Source: Tamarix chinensis
Lineage: Eukaryota; Streptophyta; Magnoliopsida; Caryophyllales; Tamaricaceae
NCBI GenBank assembly: GCA_030549775.1
Contig: CM060172.1
Span: 56,967,942-57,031,941 of the forward strand
Reading direction: 5' to 3'
DNA length: 64,000 bases
Shown: piece by piece, positions 46,960 through 60,845 of the stretch
Layout: each line of letters starts with the position of its first letter
How positions within the stretch are numbered: position 1 is the stretch's first letter
Made by a program: the position numbers and the translations under genes
The notes under the pieces: generated by a model
What the model saw: only the letters and a program-made list of their open reading frames with translations
Databases searched by the model: none
What the model was told of the DNA's origin: nothing

Positions 46960-48590
46960 ATTTATTTAAAGAATAGATCGATAATATAAGAGGCATCATC
47001 AATCTTATGACATGGGACAAAGTAAGCCATCTTAGAAAACTAATCCACCACCACCATAATGGCGTCATTCTGCCTTTGAGTTCCAGGAAAATCCACTATA
47101 AATTCCATACTCACATAGTCCCAAGGTTGATGAGGGATGTGTAATAAAGTATTGAGTCTTTGGTCAAAGTGACTCTTGGACTTTTGACAAGTATTGATTC
47201 TAGCTATGACTCCATGTACAATGCTTAAGTGCTCCTAAAAAATACCATAGGTGTTGTTGATCCTAAAATGTCTAAATAGCCCACCTCCATGTGCTTCTTG
47301 TACTAATAGCTCTCAAATGAGACTCTTCGAGATGCAAAACTTGGTATTCTTGAGTAGGAATCCATCTTGTATGACATAGGAGCCTCAAAACTTACATTAC
47401 TCATCAAAGTATCTTGCAAAATCTTCATCCTCCTTCAAACAACCAAACCCTAAGATTTGAGTTTCTAATAGGGACAACATATAATACCTTCTAGAAAGGG
47501 AATAAAATACTAAATTGGTTTTTTAACTCTTATTTTTTGCTACAAAAGAGAAGGATTGTAAAAATTCTATCTATCTAACATGCTTAGGGTTGAGCTTATG
47601 CTATCCATTTACATATTTTAGTGACTCATAATCGGTTTATAGTACAAATTGTGCAGGCCTCAATTAATGAGACCAATGATCTTTAGCCCTAATAATGGCA
47701 TAATTTTTTTTCATACCTATTATATTTTGATCTCGATCTATTGAGATTTTTACTAAAATAGGTTATTGGTTTGCCATCTTATAGTAGGATCGCTCCAATC
47801 CCAACTTCACTTGCATCACACTCAACTTCAAAATATTTAGCAAAGTCTGCTAACCTTAGGATGGGGGCATCACTTAGGTTTCCCTTGATCACCTTTCTTT
47901 GGTTGCAGATATCCACTTGAAATCTCCCATCTTGATACACTTGATGATAGGGGCCAAAAGAGTGCTAAATCCTTTTATGAACCTCCTATAAAATGAGGCA
48001 AGTCCATGAAAGGATCATACGTGGGTAATGGATGTGGGTGTATGCCATGACTGTATTTCCTTCACCTTTAACTCATCCATTGAAATACCATCCTTAGATA
48101 CAACAAACCCTAGGAAGGTGACTTTTGGTACAAAGATGTCACATTTCTCTAACTTCCCATATAACTTATTGTTAAAAGGACTAAAAATACAAGCCTTAAA
48201 TGCTTTACATGGTGTTTTATACAAGAGGATTACACAAATATATCATCAGTACACTACAAAAAATATAGAGATAAAGGGCTTAAGAACTTCATCCATGAGT
48301 ATCATGAAGGTGTTTGGTGAATTAAAGAGATATAAATATATCACCATCCACTTGTGTAGTCCTCCCTTAGTCTTAAAGGTAGTCTTCCATTCATCTCCTT
48401 CCTTCACTCTAACTTGGTAGTATCCACTTCTTAAATAAATCTTTGAAAACACACAAGCTCCATGTAATAAAAATAAAATTTCAACAAGTTTAAGCATAAG
48501 ATGCATATAATTGATGGTGATGATGTTGATAGCTCTACTAGAAACACACATCCTCGTACTCCTCTCTTTCTTAGGTACCAAAAGGGTTGG
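46960..48590 (-). pseudogene. Decayed pol of the older Gypsy element
   Basis: Reverse transcriptase pieces at 48581-48246 (FSKIYLRSGYYQVRVKEGDE, then TFKTKGG) and 48224-48015 (YGKLEKCDIF, FLGFVVSKDGIS) lie in two frames. The YxDD site falls at the frame break near 48246 (VVY at the end of the first piece). The integrase core is at 47110-46970, where the first catalytic aspartate appears as Glu (SMEFI), followed by VVVD and FSKMAYFVPCHK. Wording resembles chromovirus pol. Multiple stops; not functional. Confidence 0.75.
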
Positions 48591-49820
48591 TACCTCAAAA
48601 GGACTAAGGGATTATCTAATGAACCCTTTTTATAGCAACTCATCAACTTGCCTTTGTAACTCCCTATCATCTTTAAGATTACACCTATAAGCAAGCTTGT
48701 TATAAAGTATAACATCGGGGGCCAAGTTGATTTAGTGCATAGTTCATCCATAGGGGGGTAGCTCACTATGTAACTCATTTGGGAAAACATCCCCAAACTC
48801 CTATAGAAAGGGTTTGACTTGTGGGCCAGTTCCTCCACTTCCTTCATTATCTTCAAGCAACAACAAAAAATACATGACCTTCCCTTTGGCTATCACCTTA
48901 TCTATCCTATTTCTATATAAAAACAAAGTCAACTTCTTTTATATTTCCTTCCTAACAAGTGAGGAATGGCGACTAAGGGGTGTGAATACAATATTTTTAT
49001 TGGAAAATTTCAAACAATAAGTTCTCCTCCTACCATCATGTTTGACATACCTATCATATTCCCAAGGTCTTCCTAGTAAAATATGACAAGCATTCATAGG
49101 AACCAAATCATATACTACATTATCTTGGTAGGTTTTTACAATGGAAGGAACTCAAACTTTCTTGGTCACTTCAACCATACTTCCATTATTAAACCATTAT
49201 AGCTTATATGGTTTGGCATGTTGAGTGGTAGAAAATTTAAGTTTCTCCACAAGTGTGCAAGAGGCTACATTTACACAACTACCTTCGTCAATAATAAGAG
49301 AACATATCTTACCAAGTATCATGCACTTGGTTTGGAATATGTTATCCCATTACGTTTCTTCCTTCACTAACTTCTTAGTGTGCAACACCCTTCTCACCAC
49401 TAGGGCTTCTCTTACATTTGGGGAACCTCTTCTTGCTCTTCCTCCTCCTCATGGATCAATTTGGCATCTTCCATTTTCTCCTCATAGACTGCCTCTTCCA
49501 ATTCTAAAAGAGCCATAACTATTTTATTTGGACACTCATTTTGATTAGTGCCCTAGGCCTTAGCACTTGAAATATCTCATAACCTTAGGTTTTTTAGGGT
49601 CAAACCTAACACATTTCCCCTTATCTCTTTTTTTTAACATTTTGAGGGGGAGGTTATGAATTGGATGATAAGGGGGCCTCATTAGAAAGGTTGTTTGTGG
49701 ACCTTCCTTAAGGGAATCTCGAGCCTCTATTATCCTTCTTATGTTTTTCCACCTTAGTGTCTAGATAAAAAACGCTCATCTAAGGTATAGTATTTGTGCA
49801 ACTTCACTTTTTGTGTAATT

Positions 49821-50090
49821 TCATTCCTTAACCATCCAAGGAAATGTGATGTGCTCTTCTACTTCATCTAACTCCAATGTCATCTTCAACCGCTCAAAAT
49901 CCTTTATGTACCCTTCAACACTCATAAACCTTTTCTTAAGGGATGCCATTTTATTGTATAGGTCTTGAGTGTATGAGGAGGGTAAAAACCTTTCATTCAA
50001 AATCTTATTCATCTTTAACCAATATTTTACCTTAGACTTTCTCTTATTTCTCCTTTGGTGAGTCAGGCTTTTTCCACCATAAGGAGGCAT
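49821..50090 (-). pseudogene. Gag fragment of the older Gypsy element
   Basis: An 89-codon open piece with the retrotransposon gag pattern: FLPSSYTQDLYNKMASLK followed by SVEGYIKDFERLKM. It ends without the zinc knuckle. It lies in the expected place between the primer site and pol on the minus strand. Confidence 0.7.
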
Positions 50091-50736
50091 ATTCCTTGAG
50101 CTTAAGGATCATATTCCTAAAGATCTTCTCATTATTATAGTCATTCGCTTCTAACATCCTAAACCACCTCAACTCTTACTTCAGGAAATATTCTGGATTA
50201 AGGGATCTATCAAACTCAAGAACTTCAGCTTTTATGTTATGAAAATGATCTCTCCTTTCTTGTCTCCTTCTTATATTATAGGGGGAATCAACATATAAAG
50301 AGTTGGAATCACTAGCACCATCACTTGTACCAAATTTGATCACCTTATATTCGTGAAAATGGGCTCTCCTTCTTAGATGGGGGGAAAATATTTAATCATG
50401 AGGTGTTAGGGTTTTGCATGAAATTCTCCAAAATGCCAATAACTATTCTCATGTCATTTTTTAGGCTTTCAATGACATGGTCTATTCTCAAGTTATGCAC
50501 CTCTTCAAGGCTCAAGCATATTGAGATTTACTCATCATCCATAGTTGATGAGTTTTAAGAAGAAGAAAAATAGAGGAAGATGATGTGTTTGGTTAAAGGA
50601 GGTTAAGTATCATTCAAAAGTTATGGTGGGGGATATAAAAAAAATTTGTGAAGTTTTTAGGCTTAGATAAGGTAAAACGAGGAAAGAGAAGATAAAAATT
50701 ATCCCAAATTTTCAACCTTAAATTATGATACCGATT

Positions 50737-50881
50737 TGATGCATATGCTAAACAAGTTGGCATATGCTTAATGAAAGATGATAGCGCATGAGATAATTGA
50801 CCACCAAAATTTAAAAGTATATTAGAGATGAGAAGCAAGATAATATTTGATCTAACGTAGGGCTAAAGATAAAACACTCAC
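50737..50881 (-). repeat. Right LTR of the older Gypsy element, inner part
   Basis: TGATGCATATGCTAAACAAG matches the left LTR start. It is cut at 50881 by copy A2 and continues at 54554. Confidence 0.8.
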
Positions 50882-53800
50882 TCTAATACCCCATTTCTAA
50901 AAACCCTAATTATAACTAGCAATTATGTGTATTAGCTGTAATAATTATTTTAGAATATATGGTAATATAGATATTGTTAATATGTGTAATATTATTATGA
51001 TTTATTATATATAAAATTTAATTAGGTTAGAGTATACTAGAGGATGAGTATTAAAATTTAAACCTAGGATGGATTATAATCGGTATCCATTTCGTTGAGT
51101 AAACCTAACCTGATAAATTTTACCTGAATATTTTACCCTGATTCTTCACTTATAAATTACCCCAACCTATCCCCAAATTAATGCTAGAATTTCCTTACCT
51201 CACTCTACTCCCTCTACCTGGAAACACCTTACTCCTACGATCTATCACCCTACATTACCCCTATACCATACCTCCTCTGTCCCCTATCTTTTTCTCTCCT
51301 TGTTTTTCTCTTCATTTCCCTACATGCTACCCTCTTCTTAATCCCTTCTCCTTTCTATCCTACATCATGCTAAAACTCATGAGCAACCTTGAATTCCTCC
51401 TTCTCCAGAGCTTCCTCATGTAGAATTTTCCTCCCTTTTCTCCATCATTGTTTGCTTCTTCCACCACCATTTTTATTTACTACAACTCAACCCCATTAAC
51501 AATTATACCTTGTCATTGGCCAACATCACCGATCCCTCTCCCCCTACACTGATATCCCCTATCAAAGCTACCCTAACAACCATGCACAACCTCCCTGAAG
51601 CAACCCTCACCCTCGTGCTACTTCTCTTCCCTTCCTTGTCTTTGGATCTTCACACCGAAACTACCACCACACCACCGACCAAACCCACCCTCCCCCTACT
51701 CCTTCTACCAAACTCATAGTTCCACCCCTCCTCCCTTTGTCCAAACCCACCGAAGCCTACCACTTTTACCTTTAGCTAATTTGGGTGAAGTTTCCCTTAT
51801 TGTTGTACCCCTTTCCATCGAAACCCTTTCCTCTTCTTTGACCCTTTTTGTGTCAAATTCTCCTTCTCCATTGATGTCATTCTTCCCTCTCTAGCACCGA
51901 CCATTCCTGTCATTCTTGGTCCCCTAGCATTGACCAAGCCCACCATTTCCATCCTCTCCTTCTCAACAACCTAAATGGATCCTTCTCCCTTTAGTCGTTC
52001 AAAGTTTCTTTGGCTTTCTCTTGCTTCTTTAACCAGTTAGTGATCCTTAAGTAATTTTAGTGACTTTGGATTATTATTGGGTAATATTATATGCTAATAC
52101 ATATGTGTTTGGTCATTAAATTCCTAGGTAAATCTTAGGGACTTTGTAGAAGATTTATTTTTATGCAAGCTTGGATTAGGTAAATCCAATCATTTATAAG
52201 ATGGTAGAATTTATATGCAAGCATGATAGGATTTTTTTTTATACCTAGAATCATGCTAGAGTTGTATGATTTTCAAGTAGTATAATATACATGATAAAAT
52301 GATAGCTTTTTGAGGGGATGATACGTATGGTTGTTGAAAGTTGTATGCATCATAATATGCCAAATGATTTATATCTACATGTTTAGGATTTTCTTATAAT
52401 TCTAATTCTTGTTAAGTTATTGTTTAAATTCCATAGTAAATGCCTCATGATTTCTAATTCATGGTAACTAGGGTTATGATGATTTTTATGAGAGCATATG
52501 CGCATGATTAAGGTTAGCTTATAATACATTCTATTTGCATGACCTAAGGTTAGAGATATTCCACTACATGTATTGTATGATAATACTTTTATTTAAATGA
52601 TGTTTTATGCTTAAATGTGTATACACATGCTGCATGGAAGATGTGATATGTGAGAGTTTCATTATTAGAGTTTTATGGGTGCAACCCACTAAATTTATGA
52701 AAAGTAGAAAATAAAATTAATCACTAAAATGCAAAGATTACAGATGTGCTAAAATAATGTGGAATATTACCTTTTTAGCTACTTATAACAAACATCTCGT
52801 AATGATAATGGTTGATGCAAAAATGAATAAAATGGTGAAACTAAGTTTGAAGGGTATTTTGGTAATTTTAACCTAATGTATCTTTTACAAATAAATTAGA
52901 TGCTAGGATGGCCTTAAAATTTTTGATAGGTTGACCTTAGCTTTGACTTAGCTTGTCATAAACCTATGACCTTAGGGTTTACCTTAATAATTAAAAATAA
53001 AAAGGAAATTAGTTAAGTATGGAAAATGAAAATTGTTATGTTTTATGAGACTTATGTGATCACCTAATAAAATATTAATACTTATAGTGAAAGGTATCAA
53101 GTTGGGAATGGTTTCTCTCTAGGATTAGCTACCCTAGAGATGAGGTGATAGCCCTCGTTTATTTTGGTCTGCTAGTGTGTTGTTGTGCCCCAATTAAGGC
53201 CCCGCTCTATTTTATAGGTGATCTATATGTCCTATAGGGGGTATTAATACTTAAGGACTAAGTGACCAAGATTGAAGGATACTATTTTTCTTTATGTGCT
53301 GGTATGACGATGCATACCACTGTATCTCTAGGTTTGAGGTAAGGGTATTATGTTACCTTGGGTGCCACTATGACCAAGTGTACCGCTGTTTCCCTAAGTT
53401 GATTGTATCTCCCTCAAGTACATAAGTTAAAATGGAAATATTTTTTTTTTGTAATAGAATGAAAAGAAATGATTTGTTGGTTCAGTAGATGCCTTAGTGT
53501 CCTACCTTAGTATTATTTTAGATTTGTTGGTTTGGTAGCCACCTTAGTGCCCTACCATGGTATTATTTTGGATTATTATTTTAGTAGTTTCTCTAATACC
53601 CCACCACTATGTTCAAAATGTATTTAACTAATCAGATATATACCTTGAAATGATGAGAAGTTGACCGGTATATTTTACTGTTAAGCTTGATATTAGATGT
53701 TCATATATGTTGTTCCATGAATATTGTTTGTGGTTATGGCACATGCTTTATGCTCAAGTATACTTTTCGGATCCTATGTGACTATATGAAATGTGGGTAT

Positions 53801-54553
53801 GCTGCCTCTTTTAAGGTATTGTGATTTACTCAGTACAAGAAAGTTGTACTAATACTACTTTTGAAGATAACTTCGTGAGGGTATATTTTACGATTGGGCT
53901 TGATATTGGATGTCAATATGCGTTGCTCAATTTGACTATTATATTTTACTATTGAACTTAATATTAGATGTTCATATATGTTATTCCATGAACATTGCTT
54001 GTGGTTGTGGTAATACTTTGTGCTCAAGTATGCTTTTTGGATTCTATGTGACTATGTGAAATATGGGTATGCTGCCTCTTGTGAGGTATTGTGATTTACT
54101 TAGTACGAGAAATTCGTACTAATACTAGTTTTGCAGATAGCTGCTTTAGGGTCATGGAGTGGCATGAAGCTTATAAGAATAGGAAGGATAAGTGGATCAT
54201 TGGGAAGAGGTTCCATTTTCAAAGTGGGCCTTTGGGTTGAAGATTTAGGGCAAGCTGGTGTCATACCTTCAAATATTAGTTTTCGGTCATGATCGGTTTC
54301 CTTCACACTCTTATGTCCCTCGTTATATTTTGGTTATATAGTTGTATTGATAATACTTATCTATAACTTCTATCTATGTATTATTCTATTTCCATTGATT
54401 TACTTTTATTATGGTTTGTTTTAGCCTTAGCACTTGGCATAAGAAAGGCGAGGGAGTTGGATTTATGCAAAGTGTGATGGTTACATCCACTAATTTAATA
54501 ATTAACACTTTTTTAAAATGAAAATTTTTAACTGGTAAATTAGGGGTGTTACA
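50882..54553 (+). mobile_element. Family A giant solo LTR (3.67 kb), copy A2
   Basis: It begins TCTAATACCCC (TG mutated to TC) and ends GGGGTGTTACA. CTCAC (50877-50881) and CCCAC (54554-54558) are the target duplication with one change, and the intact empty site is kept in the other LTR of the host Gypsy element. Order as in A1: AT-rich start, C-rich block (51180-52000), AT-rich middle, then a block at 53090-53300 matching A1 20280-20450 (GGGAATGGTTT, AGCTACCCTAGAGA, AGGTGA-CTATG-GTCCTATAG). Decayed minisatellites and a nearby 53 kb duplicated stretch (53680-53850 and 53940-54110) follow. No coding domains. Confidence 0.75.
53640..54125. repeat. ~310 bp direct repeat in copy A2
   Basis: A block with TATTTTACT-TT-A-CTT-ATATTAGATGTTCATATATGTT, CTCAAGTATGCTTTTTGGAT and GGTATGCTGCCTCTT, ending in GATTTACT-AGTAC-AGAAA, occurs at 53665-53850 and again at 53940-54120. 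The two are close to 90% alike by eye. Confidence 0.7.
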
Positions 54554-55356
54554 CCCACAATTACCACTCAAGGTTATAACACTTGAGATAAAAATTGTGA
54601 GATTTTATACTCAAAGCAAAGTTTTCACTCAACTTTATAGAGGGAGAATAGGGGAGCTCAAAAATTATGATTTCAATTCAAAGGGGTAATGTCCTTTTAC
54701 TGAGTTGAAGCTATCCATATTTATAGTGGCAACCATGAGTACAAAAAGTCCATTCTACCCTTGTCCTTTACCTACCTAGTTATGTTCCAAACATCTAGTT
54801 ATCTAATAAAAGCTAACAACTAGTTAAAGGATAAATAGAATGAGGTTGGCCCATGTGTGGTATTTTCAACAACCATACCACAACATGGAACTTCTTACAT
54901 GCTAAAAGGGCAAGTAAATAATCAAGGGACAAATAATTCAATCATTCCCCATGCTTAGTCGGTCACCTTGCTTGGGTATTGTCTTGATGGTTGGATATTA
55001 CCCAATAAAAGCTTTTGAATCTCACCAACTCCATCACCTTTGTGCCATGCCTTTTCTTCTCTTTATTTTTTTTAACTCCTTGGCATTAAGTGGGGCTGAT
55101 TGTGCTTGGTTTAGGCGGTATAAAAGGTTGATAATTCTCAAAAAAAATATGGGTGAATCTTACATGGGTGGGTGCCCTTTTACGTGATACAATGCATGAC
55201 CCATGCATGTGGTTGCATGGCTTTACATGGGGAACTTCTACATCCCATTATCCTTAATTTTTAATAATAAATTTTATCTTATTTAAGAGTGTTTTGTGAT
55301 CTCCTAAATTAGAAAAATTAATTAGTGAAATATTGTTAAAGAATGCTCCTACATCA
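54554..55356 (-). repeat. Right LTR of the older Gypsy element, outer part
   Basis: Matches 45537-46337 of the left LTR throughout (CACTTGAGATAAAAATTG, GGGGAGCTCAAAAATT, CTATCCATATTTATAGTGGC, CCATGCATG) and ends CTACATCA. Confidence 0.8.
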
Positions 55357-57542
55357 CTTATTAAGTAACTTAATAGAGCACAATTAAGAGAAAATGACAT
55401 ATATATACTACACATTCATTCTACTTATAATACAATATGACCTAAGATGTTGCCATATTAAAGTCCATACATATGAAATCATACATTTCTAGTTACGTGG
55501 TCACTTGAGTTTAGGGCACCCAGTACCCACTATTTCATAGTCAGTAGATTATTAACACAAACATAATAAACCCTCTAGGGTAGAACACACTTAAGAAACC
55601 AAAGATATAGGCTCATAATCCTTAAGTATACATACCCCTTGTAAACCTCTAGAAGTAATAATATAGATTAGATCTAGAGTCACCCTGCTTATCGCAACAA
55701 CCAAGAAAAATATCAGATAAAGCACCTCAGTCTTGACTCATGTGATTTTCTCCTTTGATTATTAATGTCTTATTACTTCCTTATTCTATACTCGACATAT
55801 AACAATGCATCATTATAATTTCTCCCTACAAGCCATCATTCATTACAATTGTATTAACATATAGATGAATGCTCATTACTTATTACATATAATATCGCTT
55901 ACTTATGAACTCATTCCAACAATTGTTATAAATTTTAACACTTAGAATTATGCTATGGTCAATTTATTCCACATGCTATAGCCACTAAATATCATGATAA
56001 TACATATAGAAAAATAATATTCACAATGAGAAACATAATTAAGGTAAAAAGACCATAATGCCCCATGAAACCCTAATTCACCAATAGGAAAAAAATTCAC
56101 CATCATGTCTCACCAATTTTCCAAATTTACCAACAATTCAAAAATAATATTAAGATCAACATATCCAAATATCAAGGTTAAACTTATACCTTTCATACAT
56201 ACAATATTGATATTACCTTTTACAATGCCCCATGAAACCACAATTCACCTTCAGGTCATAACTTCACCCTCATGTCTCACCAATTTATGAAAGTTAGCAC
56301 AAGTTCATAAAATAACATTAAGATCAACACATCCAAAAATGAAGGATAAAATCTTAAATTTCATACATAGAATACCAATACTATCTTGAAATTAATTCAT
56401 TTATCTTACCATTATACTTAGGTTATCCACAATTGACCCAAACTCTTCATAAATCATACTTATAATATTTATAACTCAAAAACACTCATGCAACTAAAAT
56501 TTCCCAAATTTAACCCATAATTACCAAAATTTCCCTAAGCATTCCAAAACTTTGTATTATTATAACTTAACTTAAATACATCCAAACCCTACCATGTTAT
56601 ATATCAAACTTTATGTAAAAACCTCAAGGATTATAATAGTATATTTATTTTCTAAAAAATCTCACAAAATGAAAGTTTACTCTTAGGTTTGAAAGTCACC
56701 AATTACCCACAAAAATCCACAAGCCCCTATAATTCACCAAGATTATACAAAATTACCCACACATTAATAGAAACTAAAATATATAATTAACCTTAATTAA
56801 AAATAGCAAAACCACCACAAAGGCCATAGAGAAAAAAATCCCTAAGCCTCCAACACATCCAAATTTTCCAATATTCAACTTAATTCACCCATGATAATAC
56901 TTAACATAATTATCTCTACTTATCTATGCACTTACAAAATGAACAAAATATACCATTATGCTTATGATTTTCTAACAAGGCCTATCAAGGCATAAAAAAT
57001 GTAGAATTTACATAAAACATATAATAACACTAAAAAAATTAATCATGATTTCTAGGAATAAAACTATGCTAACATGGATTACAATAAATTAACACATAAC
57101 AACCAAGATCCCAAATATGAAGAAGTGCATCCTTACAAAAATGTCCTCTAGTCTTTGAGCACAAATACTCATAATATTCTCATTGTGCCACTTGATCACC
57201 TAAAAAAGGAGAACACAAAATAGATTAGCATATATAATTATGGAATAGAAAGGAAAGAAATGAAAGGGAATAATTATTCTTAGATATGGAAGCTTGGAAA
57301 CCACTATAAAATCACCAATAACAACCAAGGAATTTTGGTTAGAATGGATTATGGCAAAGTTTTTGCTTGATTGCTAGCATCTAAAATTTAAGATATGATT
57401 TCCCCAACATATGAGAGTTACATGCCAACTAGAAGAGGGGTAGGGTAGGTATTTCATAACGTTCAGGATTACTGCATTTGTAGAAATATTAGAAAATGGG
57501 GATCCACTAGGAACAATAACAAATGAATAGCAAAAATTATAA
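55357..57542 (-). mobile_element. Right part of the older outer LTR-like unit
   Basis: Continues from 45420. No coding is visible. Degenerate repeats with CCCATGAAACC-CAATTCACC and TCATACAT-A-AATATTGATA words fill 56060-56400. A GAGCACAAATACTCATAATATTC block near 57157 corresponds in position to GGAGCACGCTCCTACGCC in copy B1. The right end of the unit was not found, so the boundary is set by the next TGTAATACCCC start. Confidence 0.4.
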
Positions 57543-57619
57543 TGTAATACCCCAAAAATTTTAACTAACTAATTAATTAAAAAAATAATAAATAGTTCAT
57601 ATAATTTTTCTTCTTCTTC

Positions 57620-57652
<33 letters not shown>

Positions 57653-59039
57653 GTAGTAGTAGTAGTAGTAGTAGTAGTACTAGTAGTAGTACTACTACTA
57701 CTACTACTACTACTACTATGTGTACATATAATAAATAAATAATGAGGGTTTAAATTTGGATTGTTATTACTCTTTCTCTATATATATATATACATACAAG
57801 TAATGGCCTAATGGGTTAGATAGTAAAATTTTTTAAAAATAATAGTAGATTAAAATAATTACCTTGTCAACTTAATTAGTATTAAATAGGTTGTTAACCA
57901 AGTTAAATTATTTATTTTAACCACTTATCCTAGTTATCTCATGGATCTAGAAGCCACAAATTTTCTACTGTATCTTTTTCTTACCCTAGGACTCCTTTAC
58001 ATAACTATATAAATAGCTTGGTAGCCACCATACTTTATGTAGTAGCTTCCACCAAAAAGAAAAAGAAAAATAAAACTAGTAGAGCAATCTGAAGAGTGAC
58101 ACAAGAGAGAAAGAGAGTCTCTATTATTCATCTAGGTTGGTTGACATAAGGTAACGACAATTTCCCCATATTCTTTTACTTTATGTGCAGAATAGTCTTA
58201 CTTTCATGCAATAGTGATATGTCGCAACTCGTAGTTTTTCATGCCATATTTCACATTGGCAACACCATACCAATCAAGTAATCAATCAAATCACTATCAC
58301 CAATTCTATATGAAATCATTGTTGAAATTCGTTTGTGGAGCGCGTCTTTTCCATTACAGCTCAACATTAGAGCAAAATATTTCAGCCTTTATCCTTTAGT
58401 GGAGCCCTTCGGTGCCAACTAATTTTTTTTTCTTGCAATTTAAATATTAAATAGTAAAAAATAAGATAGCTAAAAAGGGCCTTAAGCTAAATCGGATAAT
58501 AGGGGAGTAAATAAAGTCGCAAAAGGAATGCACCATTAGATTAAGCAATATGTTTGCATGTAATTAATAAGCCACATACTATTTCTGTATATATTTTTAA
58601 ACACTTTTAATCCTACATTACTTTATTACCGTGTAAGACCACCAAAATCCAAACTATTGGACTCTAGTATGGCACTTGATATAATATAGAGATAGTTACG
58701 TAATAGATTACCTAGTGGGCTATAATTTTATATCTAGGTGCTAAGTAAGGCTCTATTATTGCTCATAGCCTTATTTCTTTTAGTTTAATCAATATCCAAC
58801 CCATGTTTAACCACCACTATTGAGATATAGGTTAAGTGATTTGGTAAATCTAATTTAGAGATTCATTAACATACTTATCAATTTATAGACTAGCCTTAAT
58901 GCCAATTACTATTTTGGTGGATTGGGTAATTATTAAGTGGAACACCTTAAGTTATTATATTAATTTTTATACTTAAAATATATGTATTGAATTTAGTTAA
59001 TATTAATATTAGATTAATTTTATTATAGGAGAGTTGAAC
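57543..59039 (-). mobile_element. Partial LTR-like unit starting TGTAATACCCC
   Basis: TGTAATACCCC at 57543 matches the outer edge of the A/B lineage. A TATAAATAG box near 58005 on the plus strand is followed by a purine-rich leader-like stretch, so orientation is uncertain. No coding domains. After copy B2 the sequence resumes at 63807 and runs out of the window. Confidence 0.35.
57608..57719. repeat. Compound trinucleotide repeat with long self-complementary arms
   Basis: CTT, then ATT (about 57620-57650), then TAG (57651-57690, one TAC interruption) and then TAC/ACT (57688-57719) runs adjoin. The TAG and CTA halves are complementary and can fold into a hairpin with arms of about 28 bp. Confidence 0.95.
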
Positions 59040-59808
59040 TGTAACACTCCAAAATTCACTACTTTTTTTTAAAGCGGAAGAATTTAAATTAAAAACTTGT
59101 GAATTCTGAGGATGTTACCGTCACACTTAGTACCAGACCGGTTCTCTCCGACTGTTCCAGTACTAAGTGCTAAGGCTAAAAAAATAAAAGTATTAAACTT
59201 AAATTAAGAGTTCATGAAAGAACTAGAAGATCATAACACCAAAGATCAGAGTACGCGTAAAAGTTTATAAACAATAATAAGATAGACATCAGAGTGCGAA
59301 ATCAAAATTCCTCGGAGGGAATAATCTTACAATCAATAAAAGGTTTATTTGAAATACTCAATACAAGGTAATAAATCATCAAATAATAAATGCTATACAA
59401 AATAAATAACATAGTGAAATAAAGTCACATGAAGAGAAAATATGGCCACAGCACTCGCAAACTTTGAGCCAAAACACAAGCTCAACACTCAGCCCCGACT
59501 GATATCTCGCCCACCTGTACAAAGTCAAAAGGGCATACTACTCATGGGAATGAGCAGCACTAATGAAACGGGTGATCAGTATGCTATGTACTGAGTAAGG
59601 TGATTGAGCACTAAGGCCAACACATAAAATCACATAAATAATGCAGAGGAATAAAAGAGCATAAAGATCATTATGATAACATAATATCAAACAATCATTC
59701 GGGTACATACATAAAGGCTCAATTATAGTTCGGATTAATTATTCAATTAATCTTTGATCAAAACTCACTTCACACCATACTTTTTATCAAATCCATGCAA
59801 GTACAGGA

Positions 59809-60250
59809 ACATCCCACTATTATAACCAGTGGGCCGGTCACACATAGAGCATCGTGCCCTAACCACTATTATAACCAATGGATCGGTCGCACATAGGGTA
59901 AAACCCTAACTACTATTATAACCGGTGGATCAATCATACATAGGGTAAAAACCTTAACCACTATTCCTAACTGGTGGATTAGTTCGGCTCCTACTCGTAT
60001 AGTGTTCCACTATCAGTAATTAGTATCTTTTAAGTGCCTTAACAAACTCTGGTTTATTTTTATTGAGCTTGGGATACCCCACTATTATAACCAGTGGGCC
60101 GGTCACACATAGGACATCATGCCTTAACTACTATTATTACTGGTGGATCGGTCACATATAGGGTAAAACTCTAACCTCTATTATAACTGGTGGATCAGTC
60201 ACATATAGGCTAAAAACCCTAACTACTATTCCTAACCGGTGGATCGGTTG
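59809..60250. repeat. Palindrome-bearing minisatellite of family B, copy B2
   Basis: Seven to eight units with CCACTATTATAACCNGTGG and GGATCGGTCACA, split by a non-repeat stretch (about 60000-60070) exactly as in copy B1. Confidence 0.85.
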
Positions 60251-60845
60251 GTCCCGTCTCAATATCTTCAACTTTAAGTGATTAATGTCTTAGGTATTTT
60301 ATTCAGAAGCTTTCACCCCTAGACATGCATGAATCATTCTCTTTACACTTCATACATCACAAATCATAAATTTCATCCTCATAATTACAGTTTAATCACC
60401 TAATACACATGATAGCATAAAAACCCTAAGCAGCCACAACAAACCCTAATTGTCCACACAAATCCTAGCTCGGTCTCCTAAGCACCCTTATATTGCTCCA
60501 CGTAATATTTTTCACCCAAAGTGTTCAAACATCCAAACAACACTTACATTACCTTCCTCACATCCCAAATCAACTTTCCACACGTAAATTTCATACCCAT
60601 GCAGACGCTAACCTCCCCATGCAAACTTTCAAACTTTTTCATGCAAACCCTAAAAACTCCCATGTAGGAACCTTAGCATCATCTATGCAAACCCTAGATT
60701 CATCCATACAAAACCCTAACTTCTTTTATGCAAAACCCAAGAATCCTTCATAAAAACCCTGAATTCAATCCACACAAAACAAAAAGATTCATCCATACCA
60801 AAACCTATATAAAACCAAAGATTCATCAATACAAAACCTCACATT

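Larger units (their letters stand above)
45421..55356 (-). mobile_element. Older Ty3/Gypsy element on the minus strand, nested
   Basis: Diverged LTRs (45421-46337; 50737-50881 joined to 54554-55356) with TGATG...CATCA ends enclose about 4.4 kb of decayed gag-pol that reads on the minus strand. Next to the right LTR the minus strand reads CGGTATCATAATTT, a weak Met-tRNA-like primer site. Flanks TGTAT and CTTAT match at three of five bases, consistent with an old insertion. TATAAATA boxes occur on the minus strand at 45698-45705 and 54719-54726. Many stops and frame changes make it inactive. Its right (5') LTR was later hit by a family A unit. Confidence 0.8.

Noticed and set aside
48028..48420. 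130-codon plus-strand ORF
   Set aside because: Antisense shadow of the decayed Gypsy RT, whose motifs read on the minus strand.
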